From Dendrophyllia cribrosa (taxonomy: Eukaryota > Cnidaria > Anthozoa > Scleractinia > Dendrophylliidae): a stretch of 64,000 bases of DNA. The stretch lies in assembly GCA_024195265.1 (NCBI GenBank), contig JAJLRJ010000006.1:3711407-3775406 (forward strand). Direction: 5' to 3'. This document shows, piece by piece, positions 1 to 11,077 of the stretch (positions are counted from its first letter, which is position 1; each line of letters opens with the position of its first letter). The translations under genes and the position numbers were made by a program. The notes under the pieces were generated by a model that saw only the letters and a program-made list of their open reading frames with translations, made no database searches and was not told the DNA's origin.

Positions 1-264
1 ATATGAAGAAATCCGAAAATTCAGTTTTGACGGCGAGTTCTCGATATTTACAGACAGCCGCTCTTAAGTACGCCGCATCAGGCCATTATCAGTGATGACA
101 AAAATCGTTATCTTTGTTAATATAAGTATTAGTTACTTTTTTATTGTATTATATCACCCTTACTTAGATAAGATGTATAGATTTTTTTAGGCCATCAAGC
201 TTGATCACTTTCTTACTAATAAACTGGTCGATAAACTATCTGATCATAGGTCTTTTCTATCATT

Positions 265-1185
265 GATGATTAAGAAGCAGTCTCCCTTAGATCCTCATAT
301 TGATTTTCGCTCCGGATATAGATTTCGCTTATAATTTTTCTGTTAACTTCTATTGGCAAGTAAGTCACAAATATGAAATTAGATCGGAGAAATTCTGCTT
401 TATAAAAATTTTCTGCCGTAAACTTTCCGCGCCCCCTACTGTCTTCGAAACTCAGTGATGAGATCGTGAATTTTGCCAAAACTACAGCTATTCGCTCTGG
501 ACAAAATAGTTCACTTGAAACCTTCAAATTTGCTAGCTATAAACAGTGACCCTTTATCGTAATAATCAGACGAATTGTAATCATAAACACTAATTAGTAT
601 AACAAAACCGAGGATACAAAGTTTATCCATTTTGGGCACTTATCACAACATGCGATTTGACCCAAATTCAGAGTAAAAAATCTCAAAAGTGGTTCGTACT
701 CACAGGCTTTCCTGCATATCAAGGGAAAGTTCCATCTATCGGCTACTAAAATCTGTTAAAACATTCGGCCGTCATCCAGTTGTTGGTCCGCAAGTGAGTG
801 CTGAACTTGTGCTACTCAGCTAAACACGGCCATATTTCCATCGGACATTTAATTGGTGAACGAATGCCAGTAATAAAACACGAAATACGTTTCTCTTCAC
901 CATATAGTTTATCCAGGCACGAAGATCAAAGTTTCTCAACCAATGTCATTTGAATGGAATCGCTGGATACGTTTCATTAAAGCAGTCATACAGCAGGATA
1001 TTTCTGTTGTCGGCGAAGGGAATTCGCAGTCCGCCATCGATGTTTTCCTAAACCGCTGGCCAGTTTTTTTGGCGGCTCACGAACCATATGTTTAGGTTTT
1101 GCCGCAAGATCAGAACACTCGACTCGGCGATCATGTTTTCCAGTTTTTCAATAAGTATGTATTTTTCTGTCTTTCGACTTAAAGA
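265..1185 (-). repeat. Left arm of a 15-kb-spaced inverted repeat
   Basis: The reverse complement of this stretch matches 16231-17127 closely along its length, with scattered substitutions and small indels. Similarity ends near 265 on the outside and fades after 1185 on the inside. Each arm holds an 85-codon open frame (270-527 minus here) that differs between arms by a few residues and resembles nothing I recognise, so it is more likely repeat sequence than a gene. The arms bracket the Penelope-like element and may be the remains of an older element or an inverted segmental duplication. Confidence 0.8.
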
Positions 1186-1396
1186 TTGGCAGTTGTTTTT
1201 AACATTTCCATATTACATGTAAGGAACCAACCTTGTTTTTTTTTTACGCAAGTCACAAAGATTATACGCATCGTAGTAGATTGGATGTTGGACAGATAGT
1301 TTTTCGTAAACCTCGTCCACCTGCTGCAACCAATCTTCTTCGTGCACCACGTCTTCCAAGTCATTTATAGTTGCTTGACGGGAAGATGACGAGTTA

Positions 1397-2262
1397 CGAG
1401 AATTTAGTTTTATCGACTGAGTCGATAAGGTAAATTGACCACCGTAAAAAGATTCAAATAGCTGACGTTTCGAGCGCTAGCCCTTCGTCGGAGCGAATCA
1501 AGGAATTGTGGGTAGTGTGTGGTTTTATATAGTAAGCGGTGGAGCTACGCTATTGGTGGAAATTTGGTGACGTGAAAAACAAATGTAGATTAGTTGAATG
1601 AAAAGCGTTCGTTGATTCCGTGGGGTTTGAGAGTGCCGATTTGAAAGATGATTTTTTGTTCTAGGTTTTTACGGCTTTCTGTGTTACCCTGGTGTAGGGA
1701 AAGGCCGCAGATTGTCATGTGTTGTTTAGAATGGTTAGTAAGATTAAAATGGCGCGCGACTGGTTTGGATGCGTCTTTGTCATTTTTTTCAACGTCTCGG
1801 AGATGTTCACGAAAACGGTCGCCCAGTCTTCTCCCTGTTTCGCCAATGTATATCTTTTTGCAAAAAGTACATGTTATGCAGTAGATAACATTTACGGAGG
1901 TGCATGTAAAGCGATCAGTGATTTTAATAGATCGTTTGGGTCCTGTTATTTTGTCCGCGTTGTGAATGAAAGGACAAGTGTTACATCGTGTGCGTGTGCA
2001 TTTGGAAGTTCCCGGTACATCGTCAGATTTCAGTGCGCTCGTAACTAGAAAGTTGCCAATGTTTTTGTCACGTTTGAATGAAATTAGTGGGGGTTGTGAA
2101 AAAATTCTGCCAGTTTCGGGGTCGTTTTGGAGTAATTTGAAATTTTTTAAAATGATGCTTTTGACTGTGTTGTTGTGTGGGTGGAAAGTGAGGGTGAATG
2201 GAATTCTCTCGTTCTCTTCCTTCTGTGGCGTTTGTAGTGCTGATTGTCTGTCGATCTGTTGA
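1397..2262 (-). pseudogene. Inverted 5'-truncated PLE copy with GIY-YIG endonuclease end
   Basis: Read on the minus strand, this fragment enters the PLE ORF downstream of the RT catalytic motif and runs to the stop at 1590, then through the 3' UTR into a partial pseudo-LTR ending at the target-site duplication. The coding part (about 1590-2262) holds the C-x5-C-x2-C cluster and the GIY-YIG-type motif (YIGETGRRLGDRFREHL). It matches the forward copy at about 10050-10724 with only a few substitutions. The junction with the forward copy is at about 2262/2263, where the two pseudo-LTRs face each other. It is a product of the insertion mechanism, not a separate gene. Confidence 0.88.
1451..1499 (-). 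ncRNA. Hammerhead-ribozyme-like motif in inverted pseudo-LTR
   Basis: Minus-strand copy of the motif described at 2288-2336, same core sequence. PLE pseudo-LTRs are known to carry hammerhead ribozymes. Confidence 0.55.
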
Positions 2263-2534
2263 AACCACACACTACCCACAATTCCTTGATTCGCTCCGAC
2301 GAAGGGCTAGCGCTCGAAACGTCAGCTATTTGAATCTTTTTACGGTGGTCAATTTACCTTATCGACTCAGTCGATAAAACTAAATTCTCGTGTTTCATCC
2401 CCCCACCGACGCAGCACCACAGTTTCTCTAGAAACTAACCCCATTCATTTGTTGTTTATTCGCTGCGACCATTAACTTTTTACATCAATATTTCTTACTC
2501 AACAGCTTTCTCACCGAACGAACCGAAGACAACG
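2263..2534 (+). repeat. Left pseudo-LTR and 5' leader of the forward PLE copy
   Basis: Bases 2263-2455 match 14570-14755 at the 3' end almost exactly, and 1397-1535 in inverted orientation. The segment contains the hammerhead-like motif and precedes the first ATG of the PLE ORF at 2535. Confidence 0.8.
2288..2336 (+). ncRNA. Hammerhead-ribozyme-like motif
   Basis: Stem I is formed by GATTC..GCT pairing with AGC..GAATC. The core reads CCGACGA, then stem II (GGGC/GCTC with a 4-nt loop), then GAAAC, then GTC followed by the presumed cleavage point. The family core is CUGAUGA, so position U4 is C here in all three copies of this PLE, which should weaken or abolish activity. Stem III is only ACGU with no loop, which could pair only between two RNA copies; dimeric action is an inference. 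Confidence 0.6.
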
Positions 2535-3374
2535 ATGCCTAACCTCAAGACACTCACCAAGGAGCTACGCCAGGAAATCGTAAGTTATCTTATTCCTTTT
2601 CCCCCCATTTCCACTAATTTAGCCTTTCGTTTAGCCACTCACATCTTTACCAAAACTAGGTTTTGTAGTCACATCAATTTCATCGGCCGTTGCCTCCAAT
2701 CCAAAGTCATTCCTAAAGGGTTTCGTTCACATTTTCACGCTTCTACATTCTCTGATTCCAATCAACAATATTTTCACGAAATTCACCATGCCCAAAATTC
2801 TTTCTCGCGTAATATTATGAGGATCACCATCAGAGCTATGTGCCTTAAACGTAACAATCTCGAAAAGGAAATTATCCAATACCGTTCCGAACTTTCCAAA
2901 ATTTGTCCAGCTGTCTTAGTCAAATCAATTCGCGCTAAAATTCAAGAACTCAATGCTAAACTGTTCAACTGACAGCCTTAACCAAATCAAGACCCAAAAA
3001 CTTGAACAGTTAATAGGTCCTCAATTATCCGGCGACCATTCATTCGATAGTCACAATGGCGTCGTTACCATTCCGGAAAATTTGCCGCTTTCTAACCCAG
3101 AGAGGTCTGTTCTTAGTAAAGGTTTAAACTTTGTTCCTATAGCGAAACAAACCAACGAATTTTCAGTCAAACAAGATGTTGAAAAATTCCTTCGCCGCGT
3201 GCAATTAAGAGCTTTTTGCCACGACAAAGAAGACAATTCTAACACCTCGGAAAAAGATGTTTTTGAAACACTCAACGTTCGCAAATCAAAATGGACTCCC
3301 CCAGAGGGCCAGTTTTCTTCTCTAGATTTTTTCGTCAAAAAATGTCGTCACGATGTCCAAAAACTTAAATTTAA
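2535..3374 (+). pseudogene. PLE polyprotein, N-terminal part (frameshifted)
   Basis: The first section of the PLE ORF starts at ATG 2535 and runs in one frame to a stop at 2970-2972. The continuation (from about 2965) is in the next frame, so a single-base indel breaks the gene near 2970. The second part runs to 3374, where the TTAA transposon interrupts it. It is the lysine-rich, helical region that precedes the RT domain in Penelope-like proteins and has no catalytic motif. The reading frame continues exactly at 8531 once the transposon and one TTAA are removed (a codon is split 3373-3374 / 8531). The complete ORF would be about 900 codons. Confidence 0.85.
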
Positions 3375-3464
3375 GGTGGCTCAAAACAGTAATATTTCCG
3401 TGAGAAGACTGGGAGCTAGCGCGCACTTCAGCGTGAGGTCGCGCGAGATTTAAAGTTTGAGAAA

Positions 3465-6400
3465 ATGAAAACAAACATGGCGGCGCAAGGCCTTCTTCGT
3501 AAAAGTTTGTTTCAGCCGAGTTTAGTGAGTTTTCTACGTTATCAGTTATTTTTTACTCCGACAACATCCGTTCGTCTGGCAATTTCGAAAGAAAAACATG
3601 TTTTTAAACCGCTGTGCTGGAAATTAAACGAAGAAATATGTGATGTTCATGTTGCGATCGATCGCGCCGGCCAATCTAGAAGACAGCAGGGGAAAAAAAT
3701 ATCTTCTGGTTTTCTTCGTTCTTTTTATCTGGCCAGTCTTACCGTTGGTTATTTATGTTACTCTTCTTCTACCGCTTATGCTGGTAACGACGACAGCGAA
3801 AAGGAAAACTCTGCTGATCACACACTTGAGCGCTGCAAAGGGCGCTTTGTGTCGAAAGGTCATCTGAGCGCCGTCAAAAAACTGGCGGAATCTAAAGATA
3901 ATTTAAAAAGACCCATGGGAAACGAACACAACGGAGAGGACAAGGATTATGAACCAGTTGAAAAAAGAATGACTAGATCAAGACAGGTGAGTTTTTTTAT
4001 CAAGGAAAATTGTTGCAAATTACCTCGCATTTTTATATACAATACGACGCCGTTGAATACTCGAACAAACAATTACTTTTTTTAGCAAACTGAAGAAGAA
4101 AAATTAGGAACAAGACTCATAAACCTGGATGTGTTGAGAAATGAACTTAAGTCTTGCTCGCACTGCCACGCAGGTAAGTCAAACTTAGAAAATCTTTTAA
4201 AGATTTTTTCACAATTAATTTCACTTAAAAACTAATAATAATAATAATAAATGTCAGAGAACTGGAGAGAATCGCATAATAATAATAAAATAATAATTTA
4301 ATTTACAATAAAAACAAAAACAAACAAAAAAGTCAACAGTCGTAACATTTTAAAATTAATGTGGTATCTTTATTTAATTTTATAAGTTATAATTTTAATC
4401 TGTGAAAATACTTGACTACATTTTTTTATTATTATTCTGCAGTTTCACAATATTTATTTCACATTTTCATTTTACAACAGGGTACGCACCATGGCACGGT
4501 TGTTCAAGGCCATGATCATGCTATCTAGGATAAAAGTGTAAAAACTTTACCAACTCTAATTTCCTTGATCTAATTTTGAACATTGCAACATGCTTGAAGC
4601 AGGTGTTTGTATACTATACCATATTTGCTCTAATTAGACCCTATCTCGCATCCCTTTTGGAAATAAAAATTTTAATAAGCCCACTCCCTCTATTTAGTCC
4701 ATCTTCCTGTGAGGTGACAGAGAAAATGAGAAAACGTCTATTTCCTACTGCAGTAATTAAACATTCTATTAAGCCCCTTTCTAATACCCCCCCCCCCCCC
4801 CCCCCCGACCCCCTTGTAAAATCGAAAACTAATTAGTCTCCAGGGGGCCTTAATAGAAGAAATATGGTATATTCTTTACAATGTTGTGACAACATGTCTT
4901 AGAGTCAGAACAATGCAACATCAAAGCTGTCTTAAAATGTTGTGTTTGAATTTTATCCTTGGTCCAAATTTTATTTTCCTTTATTTACCACTCATTACCA
5001 CACCCAAAAACAAAGGAAAATAAATTTTCAGCCAAGGATAAAATTAAACCATAACAATGACAAAAAAGGAAATATTTTCAAGTAATGTTCAGACTACAGC
5101 TCTGACAAACAAATTATTTCTCCTTCAATGATAATGTTACCCACCCCTAGTCAAAATCAGTTGGTTACACAAACATCAATCATGTGATTTTCAGGCCCCC
5201 TGTCAATAGCGAACACTGTTGGTGAAGGAAGGAGTGGATTTAGTACTTTACTCACTGTAAAGTGCACTCATTGCGGAAATCTCAACAAAGTAAATACATC
5301 TGGTCAACACAGAGCTGGAAGCCGAGGGCCCTTAGCCAGTGATGTAAATACCAGAGCAGTTCTTGGATCCCTTCATATTGGAATTGGAGAAACACAATTG
5401 AACAATCTGCTCACTACATTAAATGTTCCTCCAATAAGTAATGTACTTTTCAAAAGACGGGAAAGGGAAATCGGGAAGGCTGTGGAAAACATTGCAAAGA
5501 AGAGTTGTAATCACATTTTGGAAAAGGAAAAGAAAAATGAAGAAAAAAAATATCCAAATCAGGGAGAAAAGGATGATCTAGTTGGAATAGCAGTTTCGTA
5601 CGACATGGGGTGGCAGAAAAGGGGCAAGGGTCACAACTCTCTTACAGGTCATGGTACAGCAATGGGGCTTGTCACAGGCAAAGTTCTATCCTATGCAACC
5701 AGATGCAAGTCCTGCAGGGTTTGTGACTCAAGTAAAAGGTCAGGAAAAGTAGCTAAGAATCATGACTGCAGAAAGAATCATGCAGGTTCTTCTAAGTCAA
5801 TGGAGAGAGATGTAGCTTGCGAACTTTGGAGGAGTGCTCCTGAAGCAGGTGTTAAATTTTCTACTTATGTTGGAGATGATGACAGTACAACTCTGGCAGA
5901 TATACATTCTAAAGTGCCATATGATGTCCAAAAGTGGTCCGATACTGTTCATACTAAAAGATCTCTAACAAGTCGTTTATACAATCTCAAGGATCGCATC
6001 CAAGCATCAAAACTTTATCCAAACTGTTCTGCATTGAGTCAAAAAGTGATTAGCTATTTCACAAAATGTTTCAGCTACGCTATATCTCAAAATGCAGGAA
6101 ATCCAGATGCTTTAAAAGCAAGTCTTAACTGCATTGTGCCGCATGCATTTGGCAATCATGCATTGTGTGACATGACCTGGTGTGGCTACAAAAAAAGTCC
6201 ATTAACATACAAGCACACTGACCTTCCAAATGGCAAGGATTTGCATGGTGAGCCCTTGAGGAATACCTTAAATAATCTCTTTTTAGAATATGCTACTGAT
6301 ATTGTCATTAATAAGCTCTCCCCCTGTGCGAACTCTCAAAGGAATGAAAGCATAAATAGCACAATTGCAACAAAAAACCCCAAAACCAGGTACTATGGTG

Positions 6401-7818
6401 GCAGTGAGAGTAGCGACTTTAGAATTGCATGTGGAATAGCCCAAAAAAATGTTGGCTACAGCTATGTTAGCAGAGTTTTGGAGGCACTTGATATCGAGCC
6501 TGGGTATTTCTGTGAGTCGAATGGAGATCTCTTGGACAAAAAATTGTTGAATGACGGGAATAGGAAGTCAACAAAAAGTTTCAAATACAGACGGAACCAG
6601 TTACACAGCCAGAAAACTTCACAAATCCTTCGAAAAGAAGCTAAAGAAGGAAAAACATATCAAACATCAGTTGGTTTGAATTTAGATACCCGTGTAAGCC
6701 AGCCTTCACCAACATCATACCCTGAGATTGAACATTTCTTAGAAAATATTTCATCAAATGAATTGCAAGAGTATGAAAAACTGGTACCGCCTTATACTGT
6801 GAAACCCAATTCAGAAACACTAACCTACGACCCTACTAAAACTTATTCTTTCATTATTTTTGACACCGAAACTACCTGCACTGGAAAACACGCGGAGATC
6901 TGTCAGTTATCTGCAATCAATGAAACCAACCTTGCAATTTTCTCAAAGTACATTTTACCGACAAGCAATGTCAGTTCCAGAGCCACACGAGTCAACAAAC
7001 TTTCTGTTAAAAATATCAATGGGAATAGACAATTATTGAAAGAAAACCAACCAGTTGAAACGGTGTCCCTTGGTGAAGCGCTACAGGAGTTTCTGGCCTT
7101 CCTTGTACGTTCCTGTAGTTCACATCAGAAAGAATCTTATACAGTTTTATTAGGCCATAATTCATCCACATTTGACACTCCAATTCTTCTTCGGAAAAGC
7201 GACGCAAACTTTCACCGCAGACTAAAAGATCTAAATGTTTATTTTGCTGACAGTCACATTCTTGTCAAAGATCTGTTGAAAGGAAAACATCCAGCTCTTC
7301 AACTTCCATCAGGACAACTTTGCAAGTCAAATCAATCCTCTCTGTACTCGCACCTTTTCAACGAAAACTTCGAAGCCCACGATGCACTGGAAGATGTTGT
7401 AGCACTACACAAAATTATCTTTAAATCTCCTCTTCAGTTAAGCAAAGAAAAAATTGTAAATTGTTCTGCAGCGATTAGTATTTCACAAGCAGTTGACAAC
7501 CTTTCATACTTGGATCGGCGTCACGAACGACTTCAGACATTTGATGGCAAGCTTTTCAGCCCCACCGAAAGCAATGGAATTATATCCCAGTCGATGGCAC
7601 AGAAAATTGCTGGAAGTGGACTATCATATTCAGATCTGAGAGAATTGTACATGAAGTTTGGCTCAAAGGGATTGTTGGCAGTCCTGAGCATGCCTTCCAG
7701 TAGCAGTCAGTGTAGATCGAAGCAGCCTCGCGTAACTCGAGCCAAGCGGATTCTTGCTGCCATCTTGAATCACTTTCAAGAAACAATACCTCGAGAAACA
7801 ATACCTCGAGAAGAATAA
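3465..7818 (+). CDS. DDE transposase fused to DEDDh 3'-5' exonuclease (3 exons)
   Basis: Proposed exons are 3465-3986, 4086-4173 and 5195-7818, with GT-AG borders (GTGAGT..TTTTTTAG; GTAAGT..TTTTCAG) and phases 0 and 1; the joined product is 1077 residues without a stop. Residues about 175-600 match a Mutator-like transposase domain: an N-terminal Cys region, FKRREREIGKAVE, SYDMGW (Asp about 340), GDDDST (about 431-433) and QRNESIN (Glu about 588) as probable DDE triad, with LCDMTWCGY ahead of the Glu. Residues about 750-945 form a DnaQ-like exonuclease: FDTET (Asp760/Glu762), GHNSSTFD (Asp864), AHDALED (His932/Asp937), i.e. DEDDh. A basic tail follows. The N-terminal 170 residues have no known domain, and the true start could lie downstream of 3465; AACATGGCGGC at the start resembles a YY1-type promoter element. 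Expected role: excision and integration of this element; the exonuclease role is unknown. Confidence 0.85.
4174..5194 (+). other. Intron 2 of the transposase-exonuclease gene
   Basis: AT-rich non-coding stretch between the GTAAGT donor and TTTTCAG acceptor. It contains (TAA)n-like runs near 4230-4300 and a poly-C tract at about 4789-4806. No gene seen. Confidence 0.75.
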
Positions 7819-8526
7819 CCTCTTCGGTTCTATATACTGGTAAGTTGTAGCCGTTTCTTTTAGCCAGAAATGTAAGTTTAAGCAGGATAATTTTCAAACG
7901 GTCATGTCGAAGAAACTCGAAGTCAACACGCGTCGCGTGGAATCACAGGCTTTACTGATCAGCGGACCGCTTTCACGCATGCGCAAGGTGCGATCTTGTA
8001 CGGTCGAGATTTTTATTTGCGCGTGGAACGCGCGTGAAACTTTTTGCTGTCCACGAAGCGAATAGCTCAAAAACTGACCCGGTGACCCTACTTTTTTAAT
8101 GCAGATAATTGTTTAACATTAAACGCGGAATGCATGTGCAGAATACTAAAAAAAATTGTAGAGTAAAATTTCTCCAACTTGGAATTTTCTATTTTTTGTA
8201 ATTTAAGCAAAATCTACTCCACAGAATTTTTTATAAATTCTCCTGGTTTATCTTTTGGGTGTAATAAATAGATTTATTTAATAAAAATATGGGGTCACCG
8301 GCTTAGTTTTTGAGATAGACGCAACTGATGGTAAAAAGTGGGTCCAGTTTGTTGCTATGCAACGTGATAGTGCCACCTTAAATTATTGTGCAAACACAAT
8401 GAAAGGTACAGTGGAGAGTTACTTTAAATAACTAGCAAAGCCATTTAAGACAATGCAGTTCCAGGCCTGAGAAATCGCACTCTTCTTTTATAAGTCTCAA
8501 AAAATAGAAAACTGTATTGAGCCACC
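7819..8526 (+). other. 3' non-coding part of the TTAA transposon
   Basis: No ORF of note. Contains an AT-rich segment with AATAAA-like signals (8240-8290), a terminus-like GCCACCTTAAATT at 8371-8383, and the right terminal inverted repeat. Confidence 0.6.
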
Positions 8527-8530
8527 TTAA

Positions 8531-8982
8531 CCGCCACACCAAAATTTCCAACCTTTCAACAGGAGAATGGGCAGCGCTCAAAAGTCTTAGCAAACGACGC
8601 GACATTGTTATCAAAGCGGCCGACAAAGGCGGGGCGGTAGTTGTTTGGCGGACCGACCTTTACCGACAAGAGGCTTTTCGGCAACTTTCTGACACCGCTT
8701 TCTATGCCAAAGTTGATAAAGATCTCACTTCTACCAACCAAAAAATTGTCAAAGAAACTATCCAAGACCTCATTACTAAACAACAATTACCAGTTACCGC
8801 CAACAATCTCATCATCACTACTCCTAGAACCTCACGCGTTTATTTCAAACCCAAAATTCATAAACCAAACAATCCGGGCCGACCAATTGTTTCCGCTTGT
8901 AGCTGTCCTACCGAACTAATTTCTAGCTATTTAGACAAAATCATGGCCCCCATTGTCAAATCACTACCCTCGTACATTAAGG
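8531..8982 (+). pseudogene. PLE polyprotein, RT domain first part
   Basis: Resumes the PLE frame after the TTAA transposon. It holds KAADKGGAVVVW and KPKIHKPNNPGRPIVS, which are characteristic N-terminal RT motifs of Penelope-like elements (Neptune/Poseidon-like). It ends where the SINE inserted, inside YIK, and continues at 9301 in the same frame. Confidence 0.88.
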
Positions 8983-9288
8983 GTGGAGCCACGGTGGTCT
9001 AGTGGTTAGTGCGTCGGGCTTTCGACCTGAAGGTCGATGGTTCGAAGCCTGGTCTCTGTCGTCGTGTTGTTTCCTTAGACAAGAAACTTTACTCCACACT
9101 GTCTCTCTCCACCCAGGTGTATAAATGGGTACCGGCGACAAAAAAATGCTGGGGGTAACCCTGCGATGGACTAGCATCCCATCCAGGGGGGAGTAGCAAT
9201 ATTCCTAGTCGCTTCATGCTACAGAAACCGGGTTTAAGCTCCGGCCGTTGTGAGCCTTCTGGCTCGTGTGCGCGACTTTACTTACTTA
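8983..9288 (+). mobile_element. tRNA-derived SINE
   Basis: A 306-bp insertion flanked by a 12-bp duplication CGTACATTAAGG (8971-8982, 9289-9300) inside the PLE RT. The 5' end is tRNA-like with a pol III A box TGGTCTAGTGG (8995-9005) and B box GGTTCGAAGCC (9039-9049). The rest is unrelated to tRNA and ends in a short CTTA-type repeat tail, which suggests a LINE-dependent 3' end. It is not a functional tRNA gene. Confidence 0.88.
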
Positions 9289-9300
9289 CGTACATTAAGG

Positions 9301-10724
9301 ACACCAATCACGCACTCGAAATTTTCCGGGATTTCAGTTTTCCCAGCGAAAACAAATTAATTTTCACTATGGACATTACCTCTTTATATACCGTCATCCC
9401 CAATGACGAAGGACTTCAAGCACTAAAATATTTTTTCGACCAGCGCTCCATTCAAAACCCAAGCTCAGAAACACTGCTCCGCTTAGCCGAATTAGTTTTG
9501 ACACTTAACTGTTTTTCATTTTCCCAAAACTACTACAAACAAGTAAATGGAGTCGCCATGGGCACCAAAATGGGACCAAGCTACGCTAACCTTTTTGTAG
9601 GCCACATCGAAGACAAATTTTTTAATCAGTACCACGGAATCAAACCCGAACTCTACGGCCGCTACATCGATGATTGCATTGGCGCTACCTCTTCCAGTAA
9701 AGAGGAACTTAATCAATTCATAACTTCTGTCAATACTTTTCATCCCGCTCTAAAATATACCTGGGAAATTTCCGAAACATCAGTCGCTTTTCTTGACATT
9801 AATATTTCAATCAACGGTAACAGTTTATCCACAAGTGTGCACTACAAACCTACAGATTCCCACAGTTATCTGTTACATTCATCCTCACATCCATCGCACA
9901 TTAAAAAGGCCATTCAGTATTCTCAATTTCTCAGACTTCGACGTCTATGTAGTGATGACTCTGATTTTTCCAACAAATCAGAAGAAATGTGCCAGTTTTT
10001 CAAGAAACGTGGGTACCCTGACTCTGTTGTTAATACGGGCCAACAACGTGCACAACAGATCGACAGACAATCAGCACTACAAACGCCACAGAAGGAAGAG
10101 AACGAGAGAATTCCATTCACCCTCACTTTCCACCCACACAACAACACAGTCAAAAGCATCATTTTAAAAAATTTCAAATTACTCCAAAACGACACCGAAA
10201 CTGGCAGAATTTTTTCACAACCCCCACTAATTTCATTCAAACGTGACAAAAACATTGGCAACTTTCTAGTTACGAGCGCACTGAAATCTGACGATGTACC
10301 GGGAACTTTCAAATGCACACGCACACGATGTAACACTTGTCCTTTCATTCACAACGCGGACAAAATAACAGGACCCAAACGATCTATTAAAATCACTGAT
10401 CGCTTTACATGCACCTCCGTAAATGTTATCTACTGCATAACATGTACCTTTTGCAAAAAGATATACATTGGCGAAACAGGGAGAAGACTGGGCGACCGTT
10501 TTCGTGAACATCTCCGAGACGTTGAAAAAAATGACAAAGACGCATCCAAACCAGTCGCGCGCCATTTTAATCTTACTAACCATTCTAAACAACACATGAC
10601 AATCTGCGGCCTTTCCCTACACCAGGGTAACACAGAAAGCCGTAAAAACCTAGAACAAAAAATCATCTTTCAAATCGGCACTCTCAAACCCCACGGAATC
10701 AACGAACGCTTTTCATTCAACTAA
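9301..10724 (+). pseudogene. PLE polyprotein, RT catalytic core and GIY-YIG endonuclease
   Basis: This segment is open to its stop and contains the palm motifs FTMDITSLYTVIP, NGVAMGTKMGPSYANLF and the catalytic YIDD (about 9665), followed by a thumb region, a Cys cluster (CTRTRCNTCPF) and the GIY-YIG-type nuclease (YIGETGRRLGDRFREHL with a downstream conserved ARHF). RT primes on target DNA and the GIY-YIG nuclease cuts it in this family. The segment has no internal stop; the copy is dead because of the upstream frameshift and insertions. A 3' UTR of about 55 bp leads to the next insertion at 10786. Confidence 0.9.
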
Positions 10725-11077
10725 TCTACATTTGTTTTTCACGTCACCAAATTTCCACCAATAGCGTAGCTCCACCGCTTACTATTCGCACTGCATAAAT
10801 CATAAGCAGAGCATATAAGACCAACAAAATATGAATAAATTGTCATTCCTTCAAGTGCAACGGCTCCGTCAACATCAAAGTGTCTCTCGCTATCTGAACA
10901 CCAGCGCTGACCTTTTATCGTCTTCGGTAGCATGTACACCACCCTTTGAAGCTCATTTGGCTTAGTGACTCAGGTAAAGACTACAAAGTTGATGTATTTG
11001 ACTTGGGGAACGATTTTTCCTGCTACGAACACGAATTTTCCAGCAAGCAGAATTGACGACTGGAATTGGCACTGTCC

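Larger units (their letters stand above)
3375..8526 (+). mobile_element. TTAA-target DNA transposon carrying a DDE-exonuclease fusion gene
   Basis: The element begins GGTGGCTCAAAACAGT at 3375 and ends with the inverted form of GGTGGCTCAATACAGT at 8526: 15 of 16 terminal bases match. Both sides have TTAA (3371-3374, 8527-8530). Removing the element plus one TTAA restores the PLE reading frame without a base lost or gained, the hallmark of target duplication. TTAA duplications are typical of the Kolobok and piggyBac superfamilies. The encoded protein has a Mutator-like transposase core, so I favour a Kolobok-type assignment with caution. Length is 5152 bp. An inner GCCACCTTAAATT near 8371 resembles the terminus and may be an internal end-like site. 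Confidence 0.92.

Noticed and set aside
270..527. 85-codon gene in the inverted-repeat arms
   Set aside because: Present in both arms but without known motif, promoter or splice context; treated as repeat sequence.
1648..2262. Plus-strand ORFs of 78-109 codons
   Set aside because: They are antisense shadows of the GIY-YIG fragment; the same shadows appear at 9923-10666 minus.
4085..5194. Frameshift or decay in the transposase gene
   Set aside because: The gaps have good GT-AG borders and the exons join in phase, so introns explain them better.
8983..9060. tRNA gene
   Set aside because: A and B boxes are present, but the sequence is the head of a 306-bp SINE with target duplication and the cloverleaf is incomplete.
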